From Spirochaetia bacterium (GTDB lineage: Bacteria; Spirochaetota; Leptospiria; Turneriellales; JAOUFE01), in assembly GCA_029858425.1 (NCBI GenBank), contig JAOUFE010000005.1:1-38128 (forward strand): 38,128 nt of DNA. The letters run 5' to 3'. Below, one piece after another: positions 19,671-29,381 of the stretch. The position numbers and the translations under genes are program-made. The stretch's first letter is position 1. Each line of letters opens with the position of its first letter. The notes under the pieces are model-generated. The model was given only the letters and a program-made list of their open reading frames with translations, was not told the DNA's origin and did not search any database.

Positions 19671-21350
19671 ATGTCAGGGGCGGATATGGAGACAAATAAA
19701 TTGGATCGGTCAAAACTGGACAGCTTAAGCGATGAGATAAAAAATTATATTTATTTTCTGGAACAGTACAAAACTCTCGTTGATGAAAGCAATATTGTTT
19801 CCAAAACAGACCCGGAAGGTATAATTACATATGTTAATAAAAAATTCTCTGAAATTTCCGGGTATTCTGCTTATGAGTTAATTGGCAAAAATCACAACAT
19901 TATTCGCCACCCGGAAACTCCGTCGCGCGTATTCAAGACCATGTGGGAAACCATTTCAAACAAGAAAACATGGCATGGAATGGTTAAAAATCGCAAAAAA
20001 GATGGAGGTTATTATATTGTGGAGGCCACGATTATTCCGGTTATAGATCTGGCCGGAAACATCACCGAATATATTGCCATCCGGCAGGATATTACGCGCC
20101 TCGTTGATCAACGCAGACAGATCCGAAAGCAAACTACGGATGCCATGACGGGTTATGCAAATTTCAACAAACTCACCGAAGACATCGAATTGTCTGAAAA
20201 CAAGGTTCTGATTCTCGTGAACATCGATATGTTTAATGCAATAATTGATTTTTACGGAGAGAGTATTTCCAACAATGTGGTTAAAGAAGTCGCCGATAAG
20301 ATTTACAAAATTAAAGAAAAAGGGTTTCGTAATTTTAAATTATATAAGCTTGTCGGGGATGAATATGTGCTTTTTTCACCTGAAAAAATGGATACTCCGG
20401 AACTGGAAGAAACAGTTCAATCCTTATTTTACGACATCATGAAAGACAGTCTTGTCGTTATGAAAAATATTGAAATTCATTATGCAGTCAGCGTCGGGGT
20501 TTATCATGGAACCGACCTGAGCCCGCTCAACAAGGCAAGGATCGCTCTGAAACAAGCCAGGGAAAGCAAGAAAGGGTATTATATATACGATGAAAAATTA
20601 ACCAAAATGCATTACAGGAATTTTAGCGATGTGATGATTCTTAAACAGGCAATAATAGGGAACAAAATTATTCCATATTATCAGCCAATAGTGGACATGA
20701 AAACCGGAGAAATCACCAAGTATGAAAGTCTGGTGCGTTTAACGCAGGGTGAAAATGAGATTTTTTTGCCGCGAGAGTTTCTTGGTACGGCCAAACAGTC
20801 CAAGCTCTATCCATATATTACAAGCGCAGTTATCAAAAACGTTTTACTGGTGGCTGAAAATTCTGCATACGAATTTTCAATCAATCTGTCTGTGGAGGAC
20901 ATTGTTGACCGGAGAATTAACAAGATGATAATAGATTCTATCAGAAATTATGCGGGAAACAGGAAAAATATTATTTTTGAAATTACGGAATCAGAAAACA
21001 TTGATGACTTTGAAGAAGTCCAGGATTTTATTAATGAAATTAAAAAATTTGAATGTCAGATTGCCATTGATGATTTTGGATCAGGCTATTCCAATTTTGA
21101 ATATTTGGCGAGACTGGATATTGATTTTGTAAAAGTGGATGGATCATTGATTCGAAATATGACCAGAGACAACAGCATATATAAAATTGTTCGCGTTATC
21201 ATGGATTTTGCGCGGGAAATGAAATATAAAACAGTAGCGGAATATACGGAAAGCGAGGAAATTTTTAACCTTGTGAAAAAACTTGGATTTGACTATTGCC
21301 AGGGCTACTATATCGGCAAACCGGAGCCATTTGAGTTAACCTCCGGTTAA
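19671..21350 (+). CDS. PAS (Aer-like) / degenerate GGDEF / EAL protein
   Basis: 'NHNIIRHPETPSRVFKTMWETI' PAS, 'LVGDEYVLF' in place of GGDEF, 'YESLVRL', 'FEITESENID', 'IDDFGSGYSNFEYLARLDIDFVKVDG'. ORF opens at 19632 but ATG 19671 has an AGGA-type SD. Confidence 0.88.
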   Translation: MSGADMETNKLDRSKLDSLSDEIKNYIYFLEQYKTLVDESNIVSKTDPEGIITYVNKKFSEISGYSAYELIGKNHNIIRHPETPSRVFKTMWETISNKKTWHGMVKNRKKDGGYYIVEATIIPVIDLAGNITEYIAIRQDITRLVDQRRQIRKQTTDAMTGYANFNKLTEDIELSENKVLILVNIDMFNAIIDFYGESISNNVVKEVADKIYKIKEKGFRNFKLYKLVGDEYVLFSPEKMDTPELEETVQSLFYDIMKDSLVVMKNIEIHYAVSVGVYHGTDLSPLNKARIALKQARESKKGYYIYDEKLTKMHYRNFSDVMILKQAIIGNKIIPYYQPIVDMKTGEITKYESLVRLTQGENEIFLPREFLGTAKQSKLYPYITSAVIKNVLLVAENSAYEFSINLSVEDIVDRRINKMIIDSIRNYAGNRKNIIFEITESENIDDFEEVQDFINEIKKFECQIAIDDFGSGYSNFEYLARLDIDFVKVDGSLIRNMTRDNSIYKIVRVIMDFAREMKYKTVAEYTESEEIFNLVKKLGFDYCQGYYIGKPEPFELTSG

Positions 21351-22658
21351 AATTCCGCGGAGAGTCTGGCTGTTGGCATGGGCAATTTCAACCTCATATT
21401 CCCTCCCGGAAAAATCAAAAAGCGTTTTTCCTTCCGGGATGGGAATAATAACTTTTTTGGAGTTTAACAGAGATCCGCACATCTCAGCAGAATTTTTTTT
21501 GGATATTCCTTCAATCAGGGCATAATGTTTTTCCCCGATATATTTTTGATTGATGGCCAGGGCAATATTTCTTTGCGTTTCAATTAATTTTTCAAGACGG
21601 CTGGATTTAATTTCACCAGGAATATCATCTGGATAGTTTTTGTGGGCAAATGTATGCTCTCTTTCCGAATATGAAAATGTGTAGGCAAAGTCAAATTGAC
21701 AGATCTCGACTGTATCGAGCGTTTCCTGAAACAGGGAATCAGATTCGCCGCAAAAACCCACTATTATATCGGTTGAAATGCTCACATCGGGAATACGATC
21801 GCGAAAGGCTGTTACAAGGCTGATAAATTCCTGCCTTGTGTAGTCCCTTCGCATTTTCTTTAGTATTTCATCGCTGCCTGACTGAAGAGGGATATGAATC
21901 TGGTTTCCAATTCTCTTTTCACGAGCGGTCAGCTCAATGATTTCCCTGGGGAAGTCTTGCGGATGAGGGGAGGTGTAATATAAGCGCAGGACATCGGTTT
22001 CGTTTAATATGATTTTCAAAAGATCCGCAAAGCCAGTTTGCTCAAAATTGTAGGAATTTACGTTTTGACCCAATAAAACAATGCTCTTCATACCGCAATC
22101 TACCAGCGCCCGAATTTCCGTAATAATAGACTTTACCGATCTGGATCGCTCCCTTCCCCTTGTGTAGGGAACGACACAAAATGAACAAAATTTGTCGCAT
22201 CCGCGCTGAATGGCCACGCTTGCGGCAAGGTTTTCGCGTTTTATTCCGGCATGATTATCAATAGCCGGGATGATATCTTCATAAGTCTCCGTTCGGGACG
22301 TTTTGATATAAGCGGTTTGCGTGTTGAGTGTCGTCAGATTCCGTAATTCATCCGGTCCAAGAACAAAATCAACGGGGAGACCTTGCTTGAGTAAATTTTC
22401 TCCGAGATTTTGCGCCATACAACCAATTACGGCGACGCGCGTTCCCTTTTTATGCAGGCGCTTCAGGGATTGCAGTCTGTTATAAATTTTTTGCTGTGCA
22501 TTTTCGCGGACAGAACATGTGTTTATTAAAACGAGTTTTGCTTCATCAGGAGTATCCACTCTTGAGTAATCGGCGTTTTTTAAAATGGTGGCGGCAATCA
22601 GGCTGTCATATTCGTTCATCTGGCAGCCATATGTTTCCAGATAATAAGGTATCCCCAT
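21336..22658 (-). CDS. miaB: tRNA-2-methylthio-N6-dimethylallyladenosine synthase
   Basis: 'YYLETYGCQMNEYDS', radical-SAM 'RGCDKFCSFCVVPYTRGRERSR', 'RLYYTSPHPQDFP', C-terminal TRAM-like region. Start set to MGIPYYLETYG rather than 22694. Confidence 0.93.
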   Translation of the reverse strand: MGIPYYLETYGCQMNEYDSLIAATILKNADYSRVDTPDEAKLVLINTCSVRENAQQKIYNRLQSLKRLHKKGTRVAVIGCMAQNLGENLLKQGLPVDFVLGPDELRNLTTLNTQTAYIKTSRTETYEDIIPAIDNHAGIKRENLAASVAIQRGCDKFCSFCVVPYTRGRERSRSVKSIITEIRALVDCGMKSIVLLGQNVNSYNFEQTGFADLLKIILNETDVLRLYYTSPHPQDFPREIIELTAREKRIGNQIHIPLQSGSDEILKKMRRDYTRQEFISLVTAFRDRIPDVSISTDIIVGFCGESDSLFQETLDTVEICQFDFAYTFSYSEREHTFAHKNYPDDIPGEIKSSRLEKLIETQRNIALAINQKYIGEKHYALIEGISKKNSAEMCGSLLNSKKVIIPIPEGKTLFDFSGREYEVEIAHANSQTLRGILTGG

Positions 22659-22737
22659 GGTTATCCAGGCATATTTTGAGAGACAGGCTTTCAAGATAAA
22701 TCGATTGACAGTAAAAGTAGGAAATCAAGTTGTAGAA

Positions 22738-23037
22738 ATGGCTTATATAATCCTGACCTATGATTTGATTGAAGATGATTATGATGAAAACAGAGATGAC
22801 CTTCTGGAAACATTTCTTGAAGACATTGGCTTTGTTTTTGATGTAGAGGGGTTCGAAGTACCCAGCACCATGTTTATTAAAAAATACAACGATGGGGATG
22901 ACATCAAAAAAATTGAGCAATCCATCGTCCAGTTTTGTGATGATAATGAACTGTTTTTATTTAATCTTGTGGTTGCCGGACCAACCGAGATATCACACTA
23001 TTACAACATTGAAGAAGGCGACGACGAAGAAGAATAA
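22738..23037 (+). CDS. Small acidic hypothetical protein, Cas2/VapD-like beta-alpha-beta pattern (tentative)
   Basis: 'MAYIILTYDLIEDDYDENRDDLLETFLEDIGF...STMFIKKYNDGDDIKKIEQSIVQFCDDNELFLFNLVV' with acidic tail; start at ATG 22738. Confidence 0.65.
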   Translation: MAYIILTYDLIEDDYDENRDDLLETFLEDIGFVFDVEGFEVPSTMFIKKYNDGDDIKKIEQSIVQFCDDNELFLFNLVVAGPTEISHYYNIEEGDDEEE

Positions 23038-23150
23038 GCAACCCGGATAAATGATCTGCTGAGCATGGACTGGGCATGAGCTCTAAATTCAATGAGAATG
23101 TTGTTTTAGCTGGGCGATATTGCTATTGATTAGTATATTATAATAATCTG

Positions 23151-23666
23151 ATGGAGCGTTTTGTTTATTTTGTAAAGAAAAGAAAACAGGATATCATCAT
23201 GCTTTCCTTTTTTCTTGTTTTTTTTACAGTAACACAGCAATGGCAAACCAGAAATCTCCTCCAGAAAAGAGTGGATGCTCCGGAGCTAAAGTTGCATTCT
23301 ATCGATGGAAAAGAATATTCCATCGCAAATTTTCGCGGCAAGCAGGTGGTTTTGTATTTTTTTGCCCCTTGGTGTAGCGTGTGTAAATTAACCTCCGGAA
23401 ATATTGAAACCCTTCAAAAATATTCCGATCCAAAAAAACTACAGATATTGATTGTTGGATTGGCATATGATGAACCTGCTGAAATAGCTCAATTTCAAAA
23501 AAATCATGATCTTACAGCTCCTGTTCTGATTGGAAACGAGGCTCTGGCGAATGCATATCAAATATCAGGCTTTCCCGTTTTTTATTTCATAGACGAGGAT
23601 GGGAAAATCAAATCCAGTTCCATTGGCTATACAAGTACGCCCGGTTTGTTCTGGCGATCCATGTAA
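23151..23666 (+). CDS. TlpA/AhpC-TSA-type thiol-disulfide redoxin, membrane-anchored
   Basis: N-terminal TM, 'FFAPWCSVCKLTSGNIETL', 'YQISGFPVFYFIDEDGKI'. Confidence 0.9.
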   Translation: MERFVYFVKKRKQDIIMLSFFLVFFTVTQQWQTRNLLQKRVDAPELKLHSIDGKEYSIANFRGKQVVLYFFAPWCSVCKLTSGNIETLQKYSDPKKLQILIVGLAYDEPAEIAQFQKNHDLTAPVLIGNEALANAYQISGFPVFYFIDEDGKIKSSSIGYTSTPGLFWRSM

Positions 23667-23686
23667 AAGCGTAAAATCCGATAAAA

Positions 23687-24451
23687 TTAACTATTTAAAA
23701 TTTGAATAACTTCCCGATGCAGGCTTTTTACGCAGGCAACAATACTGTCGCCCGATTCAGGCGGGTTCCCGTAGAAGTCGCTGATGGCGCCGCCGGCGCC
23801 TCTAATGACAGGAATCAGCGCCATTTTGTCCCATACAGACATGGCAGGATCAATCATGATCTGGGCTTTCCCTGTGGCAACAAGGTAATATCCAAAACAA
23901 TCTCCCCAGGTTCTGGAAATTCGGCATTGATCCATCAAACGATCAAAGCCATCGCGTTTTTTATATCTGGAGAAATCTTTATAATCGGTGGTGAGCAAAA
24001 GCGCCTCTTTAAGTTCGACCTCTTGAGACATTTGAACAGGTTTGCCATTCAAGAAGGTTTGCTCATTATTGCCCATAAGCACATCATTGGTGGCGGGTAG
24101 AAAAATACACCCAAGAACCGGTTTTTCGTTATGGCAAAGGGCAATTAACGTTCCAAAAAGCGGCGCATGGGAAATAAAACTCTTTGTGCCGTCAATTGGA
24201 TCGATGATCCATTTGTATTGTGCTTCGGGCAGATAATCGCCGCCCTCTTCTCCAATCATTCCATGGTCCGGAAAGGTTTGTTGAATTTGATCTCGAATGT
24301 AATTTTCCACTTCCCGGTCGGCAATGGTGACTGGAGATAGATCTTTTTTCAGTTCAATTTCCAGGCTTGTGTCATAATATTTTAATACAATTTTTCTTAC
24401 TTCCGGTAATATTCTCAAAAGAAAAGATTCAGCTGCCCTTGTTGATTCCAC
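23687..24451 (-). CDS. Inositol monophosphatase-family phosphatase
   Basis: 'GMIGEEGGDYLPEAQYKWIIDPIDGTKSFISHAPLFGTLIAL', 'MIDPAMSVWDKMALIPVIRGAGG'. Confidence 0.92.
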   Translation of the reverse strand: MESTRAAESFLLRILPEVRKIVLKYYDTSLEIELKKDLSPVTIADREVENYIRDQIQQTFPDHGMIGEEGGDYLPEAQYKWIIDPIDGTKSFISHAPLFGTLIALCHNEKPVLGCIFLPATNDVLMGNNEQTFLNGKPVQMSQEVELKEALLLTTDYKDFSRYKKRDGFDRLMDQCRISRTWGDCFGYYLVATGKAQIMIDPAMSVWDKMALIPVIRGAGGAISDFYGNPPESGDSIVACVKSLHREVIQILNS

Positions 24452-24583
24452 GGGAGCAGTTTTGATATTCGATGCACATTGTCATTTAATATACGAATTG
24501 CGCATTTTACTGCGAACTGAGTCAGTACCAAGCTCGTTTACATGGGTGCAGCATAATGTGCATGACACCACAAATAATAGATT

Positions 24584-27061
24584 ATGACTGGATTTGTGAG
24601 TGAATCCTCCCATAATTCAACCAACATTTATCCCGATTTTGAAAAGTACGCTATAAGAATTTTTTTGGTCATATCCCTTTTCGGCGGGCTATTTCTTGGA
24701 TATATAGTTCACTCCATTGATTCCAGCAGCGAATTGAAAAAGCTTACAGCGTTTAGTCCGAATTTACCCACCAGAATATATGATGTCAACGGCCAGATAG
24801 TTGCAGAATTATTTCAGCACCAGCGCAAGTTGGTAAGATTGAGCGATATTCCTACGCCGGTTATTGGAACCTTTCTGGCCGTCGAAGATACGAATTTTTA
24901 CGATCACATTGGTATAGATATTCCGGGAATCATCAGAGCCATGTTTACCAACCTCAGACATTTCCGGGTGGTGCAGGGAGGATCAACAATCACCCAGCAA
25001 CTTGTCAAAGTGGTGTTTACAAAAGGCGAAAGAAAAATCGGGAGAAAAATATCCGAGGCAATACTGGCGTTACAGGTTGAAAAGGAGTTTTCCAAAGATG
25101 AAATTCTGGAGTTTTACTTTAACCAGATTTATTTTGGGCACGGTGCCTATGGAATTGCCAGCGCGTCAGAATTTTATTTTGACAAACCGGTAGAAGAATT
25201 GAATCTAATGGAAGGATCCATTCTGGCGGCGCTTCCAAAATCTCCTCATACATATTCGCCTGTTCGAAGCTTTCATGTAGCCTACGAAAAAAACAAGATT
25301 ATTTTAAAGCGTTTTATAGATCTTGGCTATTTGTCTCGCGAAGAAGCTGACGAAGCGTATGAAAAATTCTGGGATAAATACTGGAACAAGGTAGCGCTCA
25401 CGCCGGAAACAGCTACGATTTATGGCGAAAAAACAGATCAGGCGCCCTATTTTACGGAGTATATACGGCAGCAATTGATTTCAATGTATGGAGAAAACCG
25501 GGTCTATGGTACCGGATTAAATGTATATACAACCGTTAACTTAAAACACCAGAAAATTGCCGAAAAATATCTTCTGCCAAAGCTGTACGAGCAGGAAAGT
25601 ATTGCCAGAGAATCCAATAACAGCAGTTTTGTAAAAACAAATCTGGAACTTTTTAATTTGTATCAATCCATGCAAAAAATATTAGTCCTTCCGGAAATAA
25701 ATCGCCAGTATTCGCTGGAAGATGATTTTAGAGAAAAATTTAAATCCGACATTCTCGATGGATATGATTTATTAACCGGGATTTTTCCTGTTTCAGAATT
25801 AAACTCATATGCTGTGGATTTTTTTGAAACATCGCGCGAACTAAATACCAATGTAACGGTTCAAGGGGCATTTATTTCCATGGAGCCATCCTCGGGCAGA
25901 ATTACGGCCATGATTGGAGGCCGGGATTTCAAGGCTTCCGATCAAAACAACAGAGCATTGCAGGCGCGTCGGCAGCCCGGAAGCGCCATGAAACCGTTTG
26001 TTTATGGGGCAGCGCTGGAAGACCGCTCCGTACATTATGCAAGTGGATTTATTGATGCTCCGATTATGGATTTACAGCCTGACGGCACATCATTTGCTCC
26101 CCAGAATTACGCGGGTGGCTATAAGGGACATATCTTGTTGTATCGGGCTCTGGCTGAATCGCTCAATCTTGTCACGATTCAGGTTTATGATTTGATTGGA
26201 GCCGATAAAATTGTGGATTTTGCCAGTCGATTAATGAAAGTGAAAGAAAATCGGTTTAACAAAAATCCTTCTTTGGCGCTTGGATCTTCAGAGTTGACGC
26301 CCATGGAGTTGTTGCGCGGATATTCAGTTTTGGGCAATGATGGAAAAGATGTTGAGCCACACGGAATCGTTTATATTGCCGACCGGGATGGAAATATTAT
26401 TTATGAACCCGAAAAACAAATTTATGAAAAACTCAATAAATTGCAAAATGAGGGCAAGCTTCAAATTGTCGAGCCCGGGGTAGAATTTATATTGCGCAAA
26501 ATGCTTCAGGGGGTTATGGATCACGGAACAGCGACCGAAGGAGTGCGCGTTAAGGGCGGTTTTAATGGTCCGGCTGCAGGTAAAACAGGCACAACAAGCT
26601 CGTGGAATGACGCCTGGTTTGCGGGTTTTACCAAAGACCTTGCCGCTGTTGTATGGATGGGGCTGGATAAAGGTTCTTTGAGTCTGGGTAAACATCAAGC
26701 GGGCGGAGTATTATGCGCACCCGTATGGGGGGAGTTTATGAACGAAGTTTATAAATCGGAAAATCGTAAACCGGAGCCATTTAATGATATTCTGCCAAAG
26801 GACGTTATTCCGGTTGCTGTATGTACATCCGAGGGGAAATTACCCAACGAGAGTTGCAATCCTCCCCAGGAAACGATGCTTTCCTATGTCCCGGCTCCTT
26901 TAAAAATGGCCGATGGAAAACAAAAAATGGTCAAACTGGAAACGTGTGATTGCAATGTGCAAAAAACCATGGGTTTTTTGGATGTACTTCAAGAGGAATC
27001 TAAAATATCAGATGAAGAACTTGGGAAGAAAAAGTCTTTTAACAAGAATTTTGGGCAGTGA
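24584..27061 (+). CDS. Class A (bifunctional) penicillin-binding protein 1A
   Basis: GT51 'EDTNFYDHIGIDIPGIIRA', 'QGGSTITQQLVK'; transpeptidase 'RQPGSAMKPFVYGAA', 'ESLNLVTI', 'AGKTGTTSSWNDAWFAGFT'. Confidence 0.95.
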   Translation: MTGFVSESSHNSTNIYPDFEKYAIRIFLVISLFGGLFLGYIVHSIDSSSELKKLTAFSPNLPTRIYDVNGQIVAELFQHQRKLVRLSDIPTPVIGTFLAVEDTNFYDHIGIDIPGIIRAMFTNLRHFRVVQGGSTITQQLVKVVFTKGERKIGRKISEAILALQVEKEFSKDEILEFYFNQIYFGHGAYGIASASEFYFDKPVEELNLMEGSILAALPKSPHTYSPVRSFHVAYEKNKIILKRFIDLGYLSREEADEAYEKFWDKYWNKVALTPETATIYGEKTDQAPYFTEYIRQQLISMYGENRVYGTGLNVYTTVNLKHQKIAEKYLLPKLYEQESIARESNNSSFVKTNLELFNLYQSMQKILVLPEINRQYSLEDDFREKFKSDILDGYDLLTGIFPVSELNSYAVDFFETSRELNTNVTVQGAFISMEPSSGRITAMIGGRDFKASDQNNRALQARRQPGSAMKPFVYGAALEDRSVHYASGFIDAPIMDLQPDGTSFAPQNYAGGYKGHILLYRALAESLNLVTIQVYDLIGADKIVDFASRLMKVKENRFNKNPSLALGSSELTPMELLRGYSVLGNDGKDVEPHGIVYIADRDGNIIYEPEKQIYEKLNKLQNEGKLQIVEPGVEFILRKMLQGVMDHGTATEGVRVKGGFNGPAAGKTGTTSSWNDAWFAGFTKDLAAVVWMGLDKGSLSLGKHQAGGVLCAPVWGEFMNEVYKSENRKPEPFNDILPKDVIPVAVCTSEGKLPNESCNPPQETMLSYVPAPLKMADGKQKMVKLETCDCNVQKTMGFLDVLQEESKISDEELGKKKSFNKNFGQ

Positions 27062-28158
27062 TAAATTTCCTGTATAAAACTATTCGTCCGCTAATATTTC
27101 TTCTTTATCCGGAAACTGTGCATGAACTTGCCAGTTTTTGGATTAAAGTCGTCGCGAAACTGCGCAGGCATTCATTCAGCGGAAAAAACAATCTTGAGAC
27201 AAAACTTTTTTCTCACACAATTTCAGTCCCTGTCGGGATGGCTGCAGGCTTCGATAAAAAAGGGGATCTTGTAAATGGTTTGCGGGCGCTTGACTTTGCT
27301 GTGGTAGAAACCGGCACATTTACAAAAAGTTATCAGAAGGGAAACGAGAAACCCAGAGTATTCCGAATCCCGGAACAACAAGCTCTTTTCAATCGAATGG
27401 GATTTAATAATCCAGGGATTCAAAAAGGTCTTCAATATCTGGAAAAAGCCCGGCATCCATTTGCTATCAGTATTGGAAAATCCAGAGATACTCCGCTCGA
27501 AGACGCTGTTGACGATTATACGGAAATACTGGAAATGATTGAAAATTATCCCAATTTTCGGTTGCGCGAAAGAATAGTGTATATCGCTATAAATGTTTCT
27601 TCCCCCAATACTCCAGGTTTAAGAATGCTGCAAAATAAAAAATATATTGCCAGTTTAATTGCCAGATGCCGGCGAGTTACAAAAATACCTTTGCTGATAA
27701 AATTCTCCCCGGACTTTACTGATTTCAGAGAGTATGAAGATATCCTCAAGTCTGCAATAAAATCCGGAGTACACGGGGTTATTGTTACAAATACTACGTC
27801 TGATGAAAACATTGTAACTTGTGTCCCGGATAAAATCAGAAACAGGGGAGGCGGGCTTTCCGGATATCCGCTAAAAATGAAATCCGGGGAATATTTAAAG
27901 CGTACCCTGAGAATATGCAAAGGAAAAATTCCTGTAATTTCATCAGGAGGAGTCATGGAGCCGGAGGATGTCTGGAAAAGATTGGAAATGGGAGCATCTC
28001 TTGTGCAAATATATACCGGATTTATTTATAACGGCCCCGGATTCGCAGCCCAGTGTGCTGATTATGTTCAAAAGAAAATTCTCGAAAAAGGTTTTAAAAG
28101 TTTTGCTGAATATCAGTTGAGTTTGAGAGGAACTCGAAATTCAGCCAAAATGATGTAA
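27058..28158 (+). CDS. pyrD: Dihydroorotate dehydrogenase (quinone, class 2)
   Basis: 'PVGMAAGFDKKGDLVNGL', 'NRMGFNNPGI', 'AINVSSPNTPGLRMLQ', 'GGLSGYPLK', 'ISSGGVMEPEDVWKRLEMGASLVQIYTGFIYNGPGF'; GTG start overlaps the PBP1A stop. Confidence 0.95.
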   Translation: MINFLYKTIRPLIFLLYPETVHELASFWIKVVAKLRRHSFSGKNNLETKLFSHTISVPVGMAAGFDKKGDLVNGLRALDFAVVETGTFTKSYQKGNEKPRVFRIPEQQALFNRMGFNNPGIQKGLQYLEKARHPFAISIGKSRDTPLEDAVDDYTEILEMIENYPNFRLRERIVYIAINVSSPNTPGLRMLQNKKYIASLIARCRRVTKIPLLIKFSPDFTDFREYEDILKSAIKSGVHGVIVTNTTSDENIVTCVPDKIRNRGGGLSGYPLKMKSGEYLKRTLRICKGKIPVISSGGVMEPEDVWKRLEMGASLVQIYTGFIYNGPGFAAQCADYVQKKILEKGFKSFAEYQLSLRGTRNSAKMM

Positions 28159-28281
28159 ATTGGCGCGTTTTATTGTCTGCGGATGAAAATATCCGACTCT
28201 TGCCACAACTTGTTCCTTTGAGGTAAATCACAAAGGTCTGGATCAAGGTCGTTGGTAAATCGGTCGATGATATAGGCAACA

Positions 28282-28905
28282 ATGAGAAAAACGCTTTTTA
28301 AAGGCTTGCTTTTTTTGTTTTCCTGTACGGCAATATTCTCACAGCAATCGGGGATTGTCCAGGAAGTTTTACCCGAAAATGTACTTGCTTTTCCTTTTGG
28401 CAGCGAGGACTACAAAAGTAAAATTTACATGGGTCTTGAATCCTCCCGGATCTGGTCCCAGGAAAAAATAGCGTCCTGGGCCCAAAGTAATGGATTTTCC
28501 GTAACACAGGACGCGCCGGATGGCGGTTATCAGTATCAACGTGGAATAATATTTCATTCTCCCGGTTTGGGCTTTGTGCTTTCGGCTCCCGTAACAATGA
28601 GGGGAGAACGGCAGAGTCGGGGATGGAAGCTGGCGCTTGATTTTGGCTTTCTTTTTTCCTCACCCGATGAAGAGGTCTTGTCATCCGATTTTAAATATTA
28701 TCAAAATATTCTTCGTTTTGAGATATGGATCGACAAAATATATTTTCAAACCATAGAAATTGGATATGGAGTAACCAGGTCATTGCCTGTAGAAATTGAA
28801 ATTCCCTATATTCACGACGAATCGGGAAAATTAAATATTGAGCTGCGGATGAAAAACCACCCTGCAAATTTCGGGATACTCTACGATGCTTTTTTAACGC
28901 TCTGA
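28282..28905 (+). CDS. Hypothetical exported protein
   Basis: 207-aa ORF with signal-peptide-like N-terminus 'MRKTLFKGLLFLFSCTAIFSQQ'. Confidence 0.65.
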   Translation: MRKTLFKGLLFLFSCTAIFSQQSGIVQEVLPENVLAFPFGSEDYKSKIYMGLESSRIWSQEKIASWAQSNGFSVTQDAPDGGYQYQRGIIFHSPGLGFVLSAPVTMRGERQSRGWKLALDFGFLFSSPDEEVLSSDFKYYQNILRFEIWIDKIYFQTIEIGYGVTRSLPVEIEIPYIHDESGKLNIELRMKNHPANFGILYDAFLTL

Positions 28906-28907
28906 TA

Positions 28908-29117
28908 TCAGGCGCTTTTATTCTCATCTTTGACTTTTTTAACTTTTGGTATCAATACAAGTCTTTCTTTGTACATCCCGCAGTTGCTGCACACCCGGTG
29001 AGGTAATCCAAAAGTACCGCAATTTGGACATGGTCTTAAGTTGGGTTTACCAAGAGCATGATGTGCACGACGGCTTAATTTTCTCGATCGGGATGTTTTC
29101 CTTTTAGGTACGGCCAT
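28908..29117 (-). CDS. rpmF: 50S ribosomal protein L32
   Basis: '[22 protein letters not shown]', four-cysteine '[18 protein letters not shown]'. Confidence 0.97.
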   Translation of the reverse strand: MAVPKRKTSRSRKLSRRAHHALGKPNLRPCPNCGTFGLPHRVCSNCGMYKERLVLIPKVKKVKDENKSA

Positions 29118-29337
29118 TAGTCAGTTTTCGTATTTAAGACATTCTGTCAATGAAGTCTGCGCACAAAGCTCTGAAAATTTTCAGGCGGCATGGAGGTAGT
29201 AGAGCGCGGTCGCGCCGCTGACATTAAAAGTGGCAGGAAAAATATAAAAATTTCCCTGTTTGGATAAAAAAGCAATTTTTTTTATTTTTTTTCGTAAAGG
29301 GGTGAAAAAAAACCGGAAAAAGCATAAAGTCTTGAGT

Positions 29338-29356
29338 AGACGCGCTATGGGCGTCT
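29338..29356 (+). promoter_or_regulatory. Hairpin in presumptive leader of the Big_2/lamin-tail lipoprotein gene
   Basis: AGACGC(gctatgg)GCGTCT about 25 bp before the ATG. Confidence 0.45.
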
Positions 29357-29381
29357 AAAACAATTTTTTAAGGAGGTTCTT

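Noticed and set aside
22606-22920. 104-aa minus-strand ORF upstream of miaB
   Set aside because: Overlaps the start of miaB and is antisense to the small acidic protein; no recognisable features.
28094-28282. 62-aa minus-strand ORF between pyrD and the exported protein
   Set aside because: Partly antisense to pyrD, no SD or family support; could not be distinguished from chance.
29200-29219. GC-rich palindromic stretch gagcgcggtcgcgccgct
   Set aside because: Only a short GCGC/GCGC stem can form; too weak to call a terminator or regulatory element.
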